A stretch of 64,000 nucleotides of DNA from Echinicola pacifica DSM 19836 (GTDB lineage: Bacteria > Bacteroidota > Bacteroidia > Cytophagales > Cyclobacteriaceae): assembly GCF_000373245.1 (NCBI RefSeq), contig NZ_KB890750.1, forward strand, positions 695,760 through 759,759. The letters are read 5' to 3'. Within the stretch, counting starts at the first letter, position 1; each line of letters starts with the position of its first letter. Position numbers and translations under genes: made by a program. Below the pieces are notes generated by a model. That model did not search any database. It saw only the letters and a program-made list of their open reading frames with translations, and was not told the origin of the DNA. Shown in pieces: positions 9,208-17,674 of the stretch.

Positions 9208-10155
9208 TTATTCCACTATCTCAATGGAGACGTTGAATAGGTTTTCTAAATTATAGATCAATACTTTTGGGTCCCTGGGAAGGGGTAATGTCCCCGACAC
9301 CTTATGCCCTGACCATCGGCTACTGTCTATCGCCAGCTCTAAGCCATAAGATCCCTTGATCTCTTCCAGGACCTCCGCCAAACTTAAGTCCTCAAGGATC
9401 AGTTTTCCGTCTTTCCACGACAGGTAGCTCTCGAGATTTATGGGTTCGTATATGTTCATCTCCTTGCTTTCGGAAGAATACGAAGCCACCTCTCCGGGGC
9501 GGATAAACAAACTACTATAGGATTTGAAATCAGTCTGTGTAAGCTTCACACTCCCCGATTCTAGTGCAAGGAGCTTCTTATCCCCTCGCTTCTGATAGGA
9601 AAAGGTGGTCCCATACACTTCCACTTCTACATCCGTTCCTTTATTGATCACAAATCGCTGATGATCCATCGTGTGGGTCACATCGAAGAAGCCTTCACCA
9701 TTTAATTTGACATTCCGATCAAAATTACCCAAAACATCTAAGGTATATTCTAAAGAAGAATTTCCATTCAGGATCACCTTAGTGCTATCAGGCAAGGTGA
9801 GCGTCAACTGCTCCCCTATTCCGGTCTGAAACTTCAGCTCCTCAGGACGCAAAACCATCCACACGGAAGTCAGCAGGATCATCATGCAGATCATTACCGC
9901 TGCAGCTCTCCCAAGATAAACCTTAGAGCCCTTGATATCTTTAAGCTTTGAAGACTCCTCTCCAAAGGCCTGAGCTTTCACCGCTCCTAATATCCTGGAG
10001 CGGATCTCCCACTGCTCCTCCGCTCTCATCCCATCCGTATGGCTAGGAAGATACTCATAGCCATCATACCAGTCATCCAACTTGCGCTGCTCCTCCGGAC
10101 TGATATTTCCGGTCAAAAACTTGTCGATTAACTGTTGGATTTCTATTTGGTTCAT
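9208..10155 (-). CDS. FecR-family anti-sigma factor / sigma regulator
   Basis: 315 residues. The N-terminal cytoplasmic part (about 1-80, starting MNQIEIQQLIDKFLTG) binds the sigma factor. One transmembrane helix lies near 87-105 (AAAVMICMMILLTSVWMVL), followed by a periplasmic FecR domain (about 115-210) and the C-terminal DUF4974-type domain common in Bacteroidota FecR proteins (about 245-315). Length is usual for the family. It lies 114 bp after the sigma gene and before the STN-type susC, giving the standard trans-envelope circuit: ligand on SusC, STN contact with FecR, release of the ECF sigma factor. Confidence 0.93.
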   Translation of the reverse strand: MNQIEIQQLIDKFLTGNISPEEQRKLDDWYDGYEYLPSHTDGMRAEEQWEIRSRILGAVKAQAFGEESSKLKDIKGSKVYLGRAAAVMICMMILLTSVWMVLRPEELKFQTGIGEQLTLTLPDSTKVILNGNSSLEYTLDVLGNFDRNVKLNGEGFFDVTHTMDHQRFVINKGTDVEVEVYGTTFSYQKRGDKKLLALESGSVKLTQTDFKSYSSLFIRPGEVASYSSESKEMNIYEPINLESYLSWKDGKLILEDLSLAEVLEEIKGSYGLELAIDSSRWSGHKVSGTLPLPRDPKVLIYNLENLFNVSIEIVE

Positions 10156-10269
10156 TTCTTTTGCTTTCTATATTTAAGTCAACTAAGCAGGGTCTAACCT
10201 CTAGTAAAAATATAGATTTTAATAAAAATATTTGATATTGATTATCAACTAGGCATTCAAAGGCGTGAC

Positions 10270-10869
10270 TTAATACACATTTGACAATTCCTCACATAGC
10301 TGTAGGATGCTTAGGCCAAAGATGGAGAAACTGTACCTTCTTAGATTTTCACGGAGTATCTTGAGCGCCTTGATCATATGCTTTTCCACGGTGCTGATGG
10401 ATATCTCCATGACTTTGGCGATCTCTGCATAGGTCATGCCTTCGCTATTCTTAAGCTCATACACTATTTTAGCTTGCCCTGGCAGGCAGGCCACCTCTTT
10501 CTGGTAGGCTTCATCCAGTTCTCGGTAATAAAGCTTCTCCTCTACCTCACTACCGAAAGTATTATTCCGGGATTTCACAAAGTCCACATACTTTTCCTTC
10601 ACCACCTGAGATTTGATATGATTGATCACCTTGTATTTCATGGCGGTAAACAGATAGGCTCCCAGCGAGGTATGAACTTCAAGGCTGGTCCGCTTCTGCC
10701 ACATCTCCACAAACACCTCCTGTACCAAACCCTCCACAATCTCCTGCTTTCTCAATCGCCTATATCCGCTATTATATAGCTGCTTCCAGTATTTATTATA
10801 TACTTCCACAAAGGCCATCTCATTTCCTTTTCTTATTTGTTCTAAAATTCTTTGTTCAATTTGGCTCAT
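10270..10869 (-). CDS. ECF RNA polymerase sigma-70 factor (Bacteroidota FecI-like)
   Basis: 199 residues. Region 2 lies at about 10-80 (AFVEVYNKYWKQLYNSGYRRL, then VQEVFVEMWQKR) and region 4 at about 125-180, with the helix-turn-helix EGMTYAEIAKVMEISISTVEKHM. The pattern matches the Bacteroides-type ECF family that pairs with FecR (TIGR02985). There is a C-terminal hydrophobic tail of about 20 residues. As first gene of the locus it probably directs transcription of the downstream susC unit and perhaps its own gene. Confidence 0.93.
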   Translation of the reverse strand: MSQIEQRILEQIRKGNEMAFVEVYNKYWKQLYNSGYRRLRKQEIVEGLVQEVFVEMWQKRTSLEVHTSLGAYLFTAMKYKVINHIKSQVVKEKYVDFVKSRNNTFGSEVEEKLYYRELDEAYQKEVACLPGQAKIVYELKNSEGMTYAEIAKVMEISISTVEKHMIKALKILRENLRRYSFSIFGLSILQLCEELSNVY

Positions 10870-11243
10870 AGGCGAACAGAATGTTGTTAGGTGAAAACTG
10901 GTATTAGAACTAGATACCCAAAGGAGGTAAAAATATTAGATTGGTATATTTTTAAACCAATATTCAGATATCTACCATTAAATTAATAAAATGAGGTTTA
11001 TAAACAAACCTATATTTTACAATACTTAACATTTTACCATAAAACACCATAAAAAAATACCCTACCTTTTAGAAAATTACATAATTATCAAAAACGAAGG
11101 TATAAAATTATATTCGACGTAATCCAGAATAGACCTTAGAATGGGTGCTTTACAAAGCCTGTCCCGAATAAAAAAAATCAACGCTGATCTTGGGCATACA
11201 TAGTTTCACTATTCCAGCTAAAAAATACGGTTACATTTGATTC
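10870..11243. other. Intergenic region upstream of the ECF sigma gene
   Basis: 374 bp, strongly AT-rich from 10930 to 11110. It contains a 6-bp inverted repeat with a 10-nt spacer (10940-10945 and 10956-10961), about 70 bp before the sigma start codon, which could be an operator or leader hairpin. I see no gene and no clear terminator for the winged-helix gene that ends at 11244. Confidence 0.4.
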
Positions 11244-11753
11244 TTATATCTCTAATAGAATGACACCTTCCAAATCAAAAGGTGCTTCTTCCACGACCGT
11301 CACTTTCACCTGACGATCCATTTTTTCCTCGGCCTTCAAAATCAAGAAACTTAGGTATTCCTCATTAATATCCTTACCGACCAGCACCAGCTCTATGACC
11401 CCTGAATCTATCCCCTTAGCATAATCTCCCACCACCACGGCTTTCTTCACCGTTCCTAGCTTCTTGATCACCACTTCCACCAGTTTATCTAGTCCCAGAT
11501 ACTTTGCCACCAGACTCTTCAGCTCATCAAAAAGAGGATGCTGCCGGTTGGCGGAGTAGGATTTCATCTTTCCTTCTTGCTGAGATACCAAAATCCCTGC
11601 ATCCGAAAGCCGATTGAGCTCCACACGAACCGAATTAGTGGATTCCTTAAACTCCTCGGCAAGCCCACGGAGATAACCCTTATTGGTCTCTTGAACAAAA
11701 AATTTTACTAAGAGTTTCACCCGGGTCTTTGAAGTAATAAGAATATCCAACAT
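11244..11753 (-). CDS. Winged-helix regulator with degenerate nucleotidyltransferase-like domain
   Basis: 169 residues from the ATG at 11753 (MLDILITSKTR); the longer frame begins with TTG. Residues about 5-75 form a winged helix-turn-helix (KTRVKLLVKFF, then STNSVRVELNRLSDAGIL). The second half resembles the small nucleotidyltransferase-like domain usually joined to it, but the catalytic GS...DxD pattern is missing: the site reads VGDYAKGIDSG. Similar proteins in Bacteroidota often lie beside capsule or exopolysaccharide clusters; here it stands alone between two nutrient-uptake loci. It is probably a DNA-binding regulator. Its target and any ligand are unknown. Confidence 0.72.
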   Translation of the reverse strand: MLDILITSKTRVKLLVKFFVQETNKGYLRGLAEEFKESTNSVRVELNRLSDAGILVSQQEGKMKSYSANRQHPLFDELKSLVAKYLGLDKLVEVVIKKLGTVKKAVVVGDYAKGIDSGVIELVLVGKDINEEYLSFLILKAEEKMDRQVKVTVVEEAPFDLEGVILLEI

Positions 11754-11950
11754 GAGTATGTCCTTTCGTATGCAGTCTAAAAATTCATTGAGTAACAAAT
11801 TTACTCGTTAAATTCGAAAAAGCAATCGACTCCACCGGCTCCTACTAGACCCTTCCTTTAACACTGACATTGGTTGGTTTTAGGACTACAGCCTATTTTT
11901 TTAGATCTAAAAAACGACAGGATCCAGGGCTTCCTATTTCCTTATCAATA

Positions 11951-11999
11951 AAAAAGCCTCAACCTGCTCCTAATATTATATAGAGGCAAATTGAGGCTT
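11951..11999 (-). terminator. Terminator of the GH13 lipoprotein gene
   Basis: A perfect 9-bp stem (11954-11962 with 11991-11999) with a 28-nt loop is followed on the minus strand by a run of T, 31 bp past the stop of the GH13 lipoprotein gene. It closes the starch locus on this side. Confidence 0.8.
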
Positions 12000-12029
12000 A
12001 TAAAAATGGGGATGATTCTGCTAAAACTC

Positions 12030-13589
12030 TTATTTGCTAAGCACCAAACTGCTAAATGCAGGAAGGATTGCTTTGTCTTCTTTTATTTCAGCACCTTTCA
12101 GCGCATAGACTTTTTGGCTATATCCTTCCGGGATCATAAACTCCTGAGGCTTACTTCCAATATTGTGAAACACTAGCAAATCCTCTTCTGCGGCGATACG
12201 CTTATAAGCCATGATCGGCTTTGGAAACTCCTCTTTTAGAAGTTCCAGCGAACCTATAGCCAAGGCAGGATGCGTGCCACGAAGGTGAATCACTTCCTTA
12301 TAGTGGTTGAAATAACTCTTAGGGTCTGCCTTCTGCGCAGCTAGCGGGGTTACCGTCTCATCCGTGGAGAACTTGGGCTCTATCCAGCTAGTTCTGCCAC
12401 TGTCTTTGTCCCTGGCATCCCAAAGGAATGGCTCTCTAATATTGGGGTCAGGCTTCTGTCCAAGCATACCGATTTCTTCTCCATAATAAATATATGGCGC
12501 TCCCGGCATGGTCATCAGAATGGCAATGGCCTGCTTCAACTTCTGCTTGCTCTTCCCTAGCTCATTCAATAAGCGGGGCTGATCATGATTGGAGGAAATA
12601 GTAGCATCGATAAAGTCATCCGTTATTCCATTATAATAGTTCAATACCTCTGACTGTTTCTTTGCCAGCATCATACCATCTTGCTTTTTATATGCATCCA
12701 AAAGGGTATAATGAAAATCAAAATTGAATAAGGCAGGCAGTCCGGTAAGGTACGGAGCCACCACTTCTTTCATATCATACACTTCGCCGACCAGGTACAC
12801 ATCAGGATTGATCTTCTCCATCTCTGCGCGGAACTCGTTCCAAAACTCATGGCTATCCTCAGCTCTATCGTCAGGATAGATATGCTTCGCCGCATCTAGC
12901 CTGAAGCCATCCACACCCACTTCTTCCAGCCAGTATCTACCAATTTCATATATTTCGCGACGCACCTCCGGATTATCGAAATTCAAGTCCGGCATATCTC
13001 CGGTAAAGAAGCCATAATAAAAATCCTCTCCAAATCCTGGGTCATGCCACTGGCGAATATTATCACTGTCCAGAGTAATGACCTTCTTATTCAGGAAATC
13101 CTGAATGGTATCTGATTCGGCCCATACATAATAATCACGGTAGGGATTATCTCTACCTTTTCTGGATTCCACAAACCAGGGATGCTCATCGCTGGTATGG
13201 TTGATGATCATATCAATGACGATTTTGATATCCCGCTTATGGGCTTCCTCTATCATCACTTTGAATTCATCCATGGAGCCATAGTCCGGATGGATCGCTT
13301 TATAGTCGGTCACATCGTACTTATGATAAGAAGGTGAAGGCATGAGTGGCATAAACCAGATAGCATTGGCGCCCAGCTCCTGGACATAGTCCAGTTTCTC
13401 TGTCACCCCCTTGATATCGCCGATCCCATCGCCATTGGTGTCATAGAATGACTGAATAAATATCTCATAGGTCACCCCATTTTGAGGCCAGTAATTTTTC
13501 AGTTCCATCTCCTTTTCTCCAGATTTACTGCAGCTTGCGATCATCAACAGGCAAGCTGCTACAATGAATGAATTTCTAATTTTAGACAT
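12030..13589 (-). CDS. GH13 alpha-amylase family lipoprotein (periplasmic alpha-glucan hydrolase)
   Basis: 519 residues from the ATG at 13589; the upstream TTG frame is less likely. Signal peptide and lipobox (MIASC, Cys20) predict a lipoprotein. The (beta/alpha)8 GH13 domain starts near residue 40 (YEIFIQSFYDTNGDGIGD). Catalytic residues are visible: nucleophile Asp232 (DGFRLDAAKH), acid/base Glu269 (LVGEVYD) and transition-state Asp336 (SSNHDQPR). Region I is DMIINHTS. A small beta-domain ends the protein. The overall look is of an oligo-acting GH13 enzyme (alpha-glucosidase, neopullulanase or maltogenic type) rather than a large starch-granule amylase. It has its own terminator and is separated from the aldolase gene by another. 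Confidence 0.9.
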   Translation of the reverse strand: MSKIRNSFIVAACLLMIASCSKSGEKEMELKNYWPQNGVTYEIFIQSFYDTNGDGIGDIKGVTEKLDYVQELGANAIWFMPLMPSPSYHKYDVTDYKAIHPDYGSMDEFKVMIEEAHKRDIKIVIDMIINHTSDEHPWFVESRKGRDNPYRDYYVWAESDTIQDFLNKKVITLDSDNIRQWHDPGFGEDFYYGFFTGDMPDLNFDNPEVRREIYEIGRYWLEEVGVDGFRLDAAKHIYPDDRAEDSHEFWNEFRAEMEKINPDVYLVGEVYDMKEVVAPYLTGLPALFNFDFHYTLLDAYKKQDGMMLAKKQSEVLNYYNGITDDFIDATISSNHDQPRLLNELGKSKQKLKQAIAILMTMPGAPYIYYGEEIGMLGQKPDPNIREPFLWDARDKDSGRTSWIEPKFSTDETVTPLAAQKADPKSYFNHYKEVIHLRGTHPALAIGSLELLKEEFPKPIMAYKRIAAEEDLLVFHNIGSKPQEFMIPEGYSQKVYALKGAEIKEDKAILPAFSSLVLSK

Positions 13590-13611
13590 ATTTTTATTAG
13601 GGTTTGGGCAC

Positions 13612-13698
13612 AAAAAAACCGCCTCAGAAGTTCACAACTACTGTTGGGCTCACGGATGAAGGTGGGCACAATAATAATTTAGTAAACTCCTGAGACGG
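13612..13698 (-). terminator. Long-loop terminator after the aldolase gene
   Basis: A 14-bp stem (13619-13632 with 13685-13698, two G-T pairs) encloses a 52-nt loop. On the minus strand it ends in seven T. It separates the susC-to-aldolase transcript from the GH13 lipoprotein gene, whose start lies 23 bp further on, so partial read-through could feed that gene. Confidence 0.75.
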
Positions 13699-13725
13699 CC
13701 TAAGTACCGATTATATCAGTTAATC

Positions 13726-14787
13726 TTAGTTTCTATTCACCGCGTTTAGCATATCGAAGGCGACTTCAAGTCTTTTCACGAAGTTTTCTTCGCCTTTTCT
13801 TAACCATACACGCGGATCATATTTCTTCTTATTTGGCACGTCAGGTCCCTCAGGGTTACCTAGCTGGGTCTGAAGGTAACCTTCAGATCCTTGATAATAT
13901 TTCAATATTCCTTCCCAGAATGCCCATTGCATATCGGTATCAATGTTCATTTTGATCGATCCGTATCCGGTAGCTTCTCTGATTTCCTCTACAGTAGATC
14001 CTGAACCGCCGTGGAATACGAAACTTACAGGCTTACCGCTCAATCCGAATTTCTCACAGATATGATCCTGAGAGTTTTTAAGGATTTTAGGCTGCAAGCT
14101 TACATTACCTGGCTTATATACACCGTGAACATTCCCAAAAGCAGCTGCAATGGTAAATAGATCACTCACTGCACTTAGCTTTTCGTAAGCGTAAGCTACT
14201 TCTTCAGGCTGAGTATAAAGCTTGGAGCTATCAATTTCAGTATTGTCAACGCCATCTTCTTCACCACCAGTCACACCTAGTTCGATTTCCAAAGCCATTT
14301 CCAGCTTCTTGAATTCGGCTAAGTATTTCACGGAAGTTTCGATGTTCTCCTCGATGCTTTCTTCTGAAAGATCAAGCATGTGAGAACTAAAAAGAGGCTT
14401 CTTATAGGCATCATAGTATTCTTTGCCAGCAGCAAGCATACCATCTACCCAAGGGATCAGTTTTTTGGCTGCGTGATCTGTATGCAATACCACAGGAACT
14501 CCATAAGCTTCGGCCATTTGGTGTACGTGCATCGCACCGGATACCGCACCTGCAATAGAGGCTTGCTGCTTGTCGTTTGCCAAACCTTTGCCGGCATAGA
14601 ACTGCGCACCTCCATTGGAGAACTGAACGATCACTGGAGAGTTTACCTTCTTGGCAGTCTCTAATACCGCGTTGGCTGTACTAGTGTTGATTACATTGAC
14701 TGCAGGAAGTGCAAATTCGCTTTCCTTAGCATACTCCAACAGGTCTTTCAATTCTTCACCGTACTTTATTCCTGGTTTGAATTTCAT
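13726..14787 (-). CDS. fbaA: Class II fructose-bisphosphate aldolase
   Basis: 353 residues, full length for the class IIA (E. coli FbaA) type. The enzyme is cytoplasmic, zinc-dependent, and splits fructose 1,6-bisphosphate to dihydroxyacetone phosphate and glyceraldehyde 3-phosphate. Visible landmarks are the LHTDHAAKK metal/catalytic segment near residue 105, FGNVHGVYKPGN near 220, and FVFHGGSGS near 255, each supplying metal or phosphate ligands. The ATG at 14787 lies 23 bp after the stop of the secreted amylase gene, with no terminator between, and a strong terminator follows. The aldolase thus seems to be the last gene of the starch operon, which is unusual for a core glycolytic enzyme. 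A housekeeping promoter inside the amylase gene cannot be excluded. Confidence 0.96.
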   Translation of the reverse strand: MKFKPGIKYGEELKDLLEYAKESEFALPAVNVINTSTANAVLETAKKVNSPVIVQFSNGGAQFYAGKGLANDKQQASIAGAVSGAMHVHQMAEAYGVPVVLHTDHAAKKLIPWVDGMLAAGKEYYDAYKKPLFSSHMLDLSEESIEENIETSVKYLAEFKKLEMALEIELGVTGGEEDGVDNTEIDSSKLYTQPEEVAYAYEKLSAVSDLFTIAAAFGNVHGVYKPGNVSLQPKILKNSQDHICEKFGLSGKPVSFVFHGGSGSTVEEIREATGYGSIKMNIDTDMQWAFWEGILKYYQGSEGYLQTQLGNPEGPDVPNKKKYDPRVWLRKGEENFVKRLEVAFDMLNAVNRN

Positions 14788-14810
14788 AATTGAATGGTTT
14801 AATGGTTTGA

Positions 14811-17606
14811 TTACTTTATGATAAATTGCTTTCGCAATACCTGACTATTGTCAGTAAGTTCAAAGATATAAAGACCTGCTCTAATATCCTTTAATTGAAA
14901 GCCTAAATTGTTATCATTTTGGTAATTTCTCCCCTCAATCCATACTTTTCCACTCATATCCACCACCCTATAGCTGAATTCTGTAATATTTCTGGGCAAA
15001 ACCACATTAATATCCCCTTCAGATGGCACTGGATATATCTTTAATTCTACCAGCTCACCACCTATTTCCGGTAAGGCCGTAATCAAATCCTCCTCATGGA
15101 TCATCCCTTCCGGACGGTCCAAGTCCCAATTTAACAGGAGTCTATACTCATTGACACCAAGATCCATCGCTAAGGAGTTATCCTCCCCAAGCCGAACTTC
15201 CTCCCCACTGATATGATCATACCATTGGTCTGAATCAGGCATGTCCAATTCATAGTCAGTGGCTTTGGTAAGTCCATAATTGCCCACCAATACCATCTGC
15301 TGATCGCCTGACTTCAGCTTATACCATTTCACTTTTCCAGACACATTCATCTCTAAAGTAGCCTCTTTGCCAAATAGCTCCGTGCTATTCCTTAAATGGA
15401 GCATGGTCCGATAAAGTAAGAATAATCGCGCTCGGTCCGGGTCTTCCAGATAGTCCCAATGTGCGGGTTTCATGCCAAGCCTATCGTTATTCAGCTCTTC
15501 ATCATAAGCCATTTCTCCAAACTGCCAGATCATCTTTGGACCGGGAATGGATAGGTAAAAGGCGGCCAATAACTGCGCACGGTTCACGGCATTGGGCAGC
15601 GCCCTCAGGTCCACAATGGAGCGATCCCCATAGTTTAGCACTTCCCACATCAGCCGCTCCTCATCATGACTCTCCATATAACTGATCAGGTGATTGTCCG
15701 ACCAGCCTCTATTGAGGTAGTAAGCATAGGAAAAGTCCTCTTGGCCCCCTTTGATAAGCTGACGGAAAGTATGGTTCATATTGCCCCAGAACATCATCCC
15801 ATAATCGGAAAGAATCTTCTCCTCACTATTTTCTGATAGGTGCTCAAGGATCACATAGGTGCCAGGATGGTCTTTCTGAATTTCATCATAAATACGCTTC
15901 CAGATAGCAATCCTACTCTCGTCCTTTTGGCTCCATTTATTTACATCTTCCCCAGAATATACCTGGGTAAAACCCTTGCTGAGATCAAATCGATATCCAT
16001 CCACATGGTACTCCGTCACCCAATAATTGGTCACCGAATCCACCAATGCCTGGGTATAGTGGCTTTCATGATTGAAGTCATATCCCACATTATAGGGGTG
16101 CGTAGCGCTGGTGTTTAGCCAGGGGTTTTCTGAATCAGGGGCACCATAATCCCCCTCATTGTACAGCCTCACCAGTGGACTCTGCCCAAAGGCATGATTC
16201 AGCACCATATCCAATAGGACCACCATCCCCCTACCATGCGCAGCATCTATCAGCGCTTTCAGCTCATCCTTGCTGCCGTAATATTTGTCCGGAGCGAAAT
16301 AAAAAGAAGGGTTATACCCCCAGGATAAATTCCCCTCAAACTCATTTATCGGCATCAACTGAATGGCATTGACACCCAATTCCTGCAAGTAATCAAGCTT
16401 ATCCGTCACCGCAGTATAGCTCCTCTCCTCCTCAAAATCCCTCACCAAAAGCTCGTATATCAGCAGCTCTTCCTTCTCAGGTTTTGCGTAATCCGTGTTT
16501 TGCCAGACATAAGGAAGCTGGTCCGTCTGGAGGTAAGACAGCTGAAATTCCTGACCTTCAGGATAAGGCATTAAGCCGGGGTACCTTCCTTCCTCTATGA
16601 TAGCGGCATCATCATAAGGATCCGCCACCTTATCTGTATAAGGATCTGCTATCTTAATTTCGCCATCTACCAGGTATTGGAACCTGTACTCCTGTCCAGG
16701 CACCAGCTGTTCGATGTCGATCCAAAACATTTCCCCGTCAGGGGTCTTATTCATCCGATAGTCTTTATTGACTTGCCAGTCATTGAAGTCCCCTAATACG
16801 AACACATTCCGCTTACCTGGGGCTTCCAGGACCAAGCTTACTGTGCTACTATTAAGGTAATTAATGCCTTTTTTTCGCCCTTCGGGCAAAGCAAGTACAG
16901 CGGATTTATCATATACCTGCAGCTCCAGCTGAGTGTTCGCGGACTGCTCCCCCGCCTGGGCGGTAGCCTCAAATGACACTAATCCAGGCGATTGAGCGAG
17001 ATAGCTATAGCTCAGCACAGTACCTGAAGGAACTGAAGCGAGTTCCACAGCATTGGCCTTCAGGCTTATGGAGGCAGTTTTGGAGCTTAGTACTTCCAGC
17101 TCTATGGTCTCTCCCACCTCTATCATCGCGGGCCTATTGCCCACTGTATTCAGCCTCAGCTCAAAGCCTTGGGCCAGATTTACAAAGAAGTCTCCATTGG
17201 AGCTGGACTTCCCTTCCTTGGTCCCATCGCCATTGCGAAATACCATACCAAGACGATACACTGTCTTGCCGGCAGGCAGAGCAAAGAAATCACTAGGTGT
17301 CAGGACAAATTCCCATACCTGAGCTTCACCTTCCACCTTGGTCATCTGCGCCTCGGGATCCATGGTTCCCCACTGGAAGGGTACTATATCCCAAGCGGTG
17401 GAACTGGCTCCTTCGGTGACCGCACCAAGATGGATATACACCTGGTCGGCATCCACCAAACCCGTATTACCGGCTGAGGCATCATATCTGATTCGGAGCT
17501 CCTGGCTGGCCTCTGGAAATGCCGGGATAGTCGTCACCTGCCCCATCAAGGAGAAGGAGGCTAAGCAAGCCCAAAACAATAGACAGAAACCGAATAGAGC
17601 CCTCAT
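14811..17606 (-). CDS. Secreted multidomain GH13 amylase with CBM48 and T9SS C-terminal sorting domain
   Basis: 931 residues from the ATG at 17606, which opens a signal peptide ending SLMGQ. Order: N-terminal beta domain (about 20-140), Ig-like domain (about 145-235), CBM48/E-set module (about 245-340, VFVLGDFNDW), GH13 barrel (about 370-730), C-terminal beta domain, then a type A T9SS sorting domain (last ~75 residues, from IYPVPSEG to the basic RKQFIIK end). Catalytic residues: Asp541 (DGYRFDLSKG), Glu588 (VILEHLS), Asp648 (SHDEER). It should be exported through the T9SS and attached to the surface or released. In the classical Bacteroides sus system this job belongs to the lipoprotein SusG. 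The gene lies 68 bp after susE with a hairpin between. Confidence 0.92.
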   Translation of the reverse strand: MRALFGFCLLFWACLASFSLMGQVTTIPAFPEASQELRIRYDASAGNTGLVDADQVYIHLGAVTEGASSTAWDIVPFQWGTMDPEAQMTKVEGEAQVWEFVLTPSDFFALPAGKTVYRLGMVFRNGDGTKEGKSSSNGDFFVNLAQGFELRLNTVGNRPAMIEVGETIELEVLSSKTASISLKANAVELASVPSGTVLSYSYLAQSPGLVSFEATAQAGEQSANTQLELQVYDKSAVLALPEGRKKGINYLNSSTVSLVLEAPGKRNVFVLGDFNDWQVNKDYRMNKTPDGEMFWIDIEQLVPGQEYRFQYLVDGEIKIADPYTDKVADPYDDAAIIEEGRYPGLMPYPEGQEFQLSYLQTDQLPYVWQNTDYAKPEKEELLIYELLVRDFEEERSYTAVTDKLDYLQELGVNAIQLMPINEFEGNLSWGYNPSFYFAPDKYYGSKDELKALIDAAHGRGMVVLLDMVLNHAFGQSPLVRLYNEGDYGAPDSENPWLNTSATHPYNVGYDFNHESHYTQALVDSVTNYWVTEYHVDGYRFDLSKGFTQVYSGEDVNKWSQKDESRIAIWKRIYDEIQKDHPGTYVILEHLSENSEEKILSDYGMMFWGNMNHTFRQLIKGGQEDFSYAYYLNRGWSDNHLISYMESHDEERLMWEVLNYGDRSIVDLRALPNAVNRAQLLAAFYLSIPGPKMIWQFGEMAYDEELNNDRLGMKPAHWDYLEDPDRARLFLLYRTMLHLRNSTELFGKEATLEMNVSGKVKWYKLKSGDQQMVLVGNYGLTKATDYELDMPDSDQWYDHISGEEVRLGEDNSLAMDLGVNEYRLLLNWDLDRPEGMIHEEDLITALPEIGGELVELKIYPVPSEGDINVVLPRNITEFSYRVVDMSGKVWIEGRNYQNDNNLGFQLKDIRAGLYIFELTDNSQVLRKQFIIK

Positions 17607-17623
17607 GATGCATCTGTTAAAGA

Positions 17624-17655
17624 AATCCCCCGTGCCCAAATAGCTCCGGGGGATT
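17624..17655 (-). promoter_or_regulatory. Intercistronic hairpin between susE and amylase genes
   Basis: A perfect GC-rich 8-bp stem (17624-17631 with 17648-17655) with a 16-nt loop lies in the 68-bp gap. On the minus strand only a weak T tract follows. It could act as a partial attenuator or as an RNA-stability element protecting the susCDE part of the message, which would lower amylase expression relative to the binding proteins. Confidence 0.6.
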
Positions 17656-17674
17656 GAAGTTTTAACCTAGCCAA

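Noticed and set aside
10918-10930. Strong Shine-Dalgarno-like AAAGGAGGT on the plus strand
   Set aside because: No open frame of useful length follows it, and Bacteroidota genes rarely depend on such sites.
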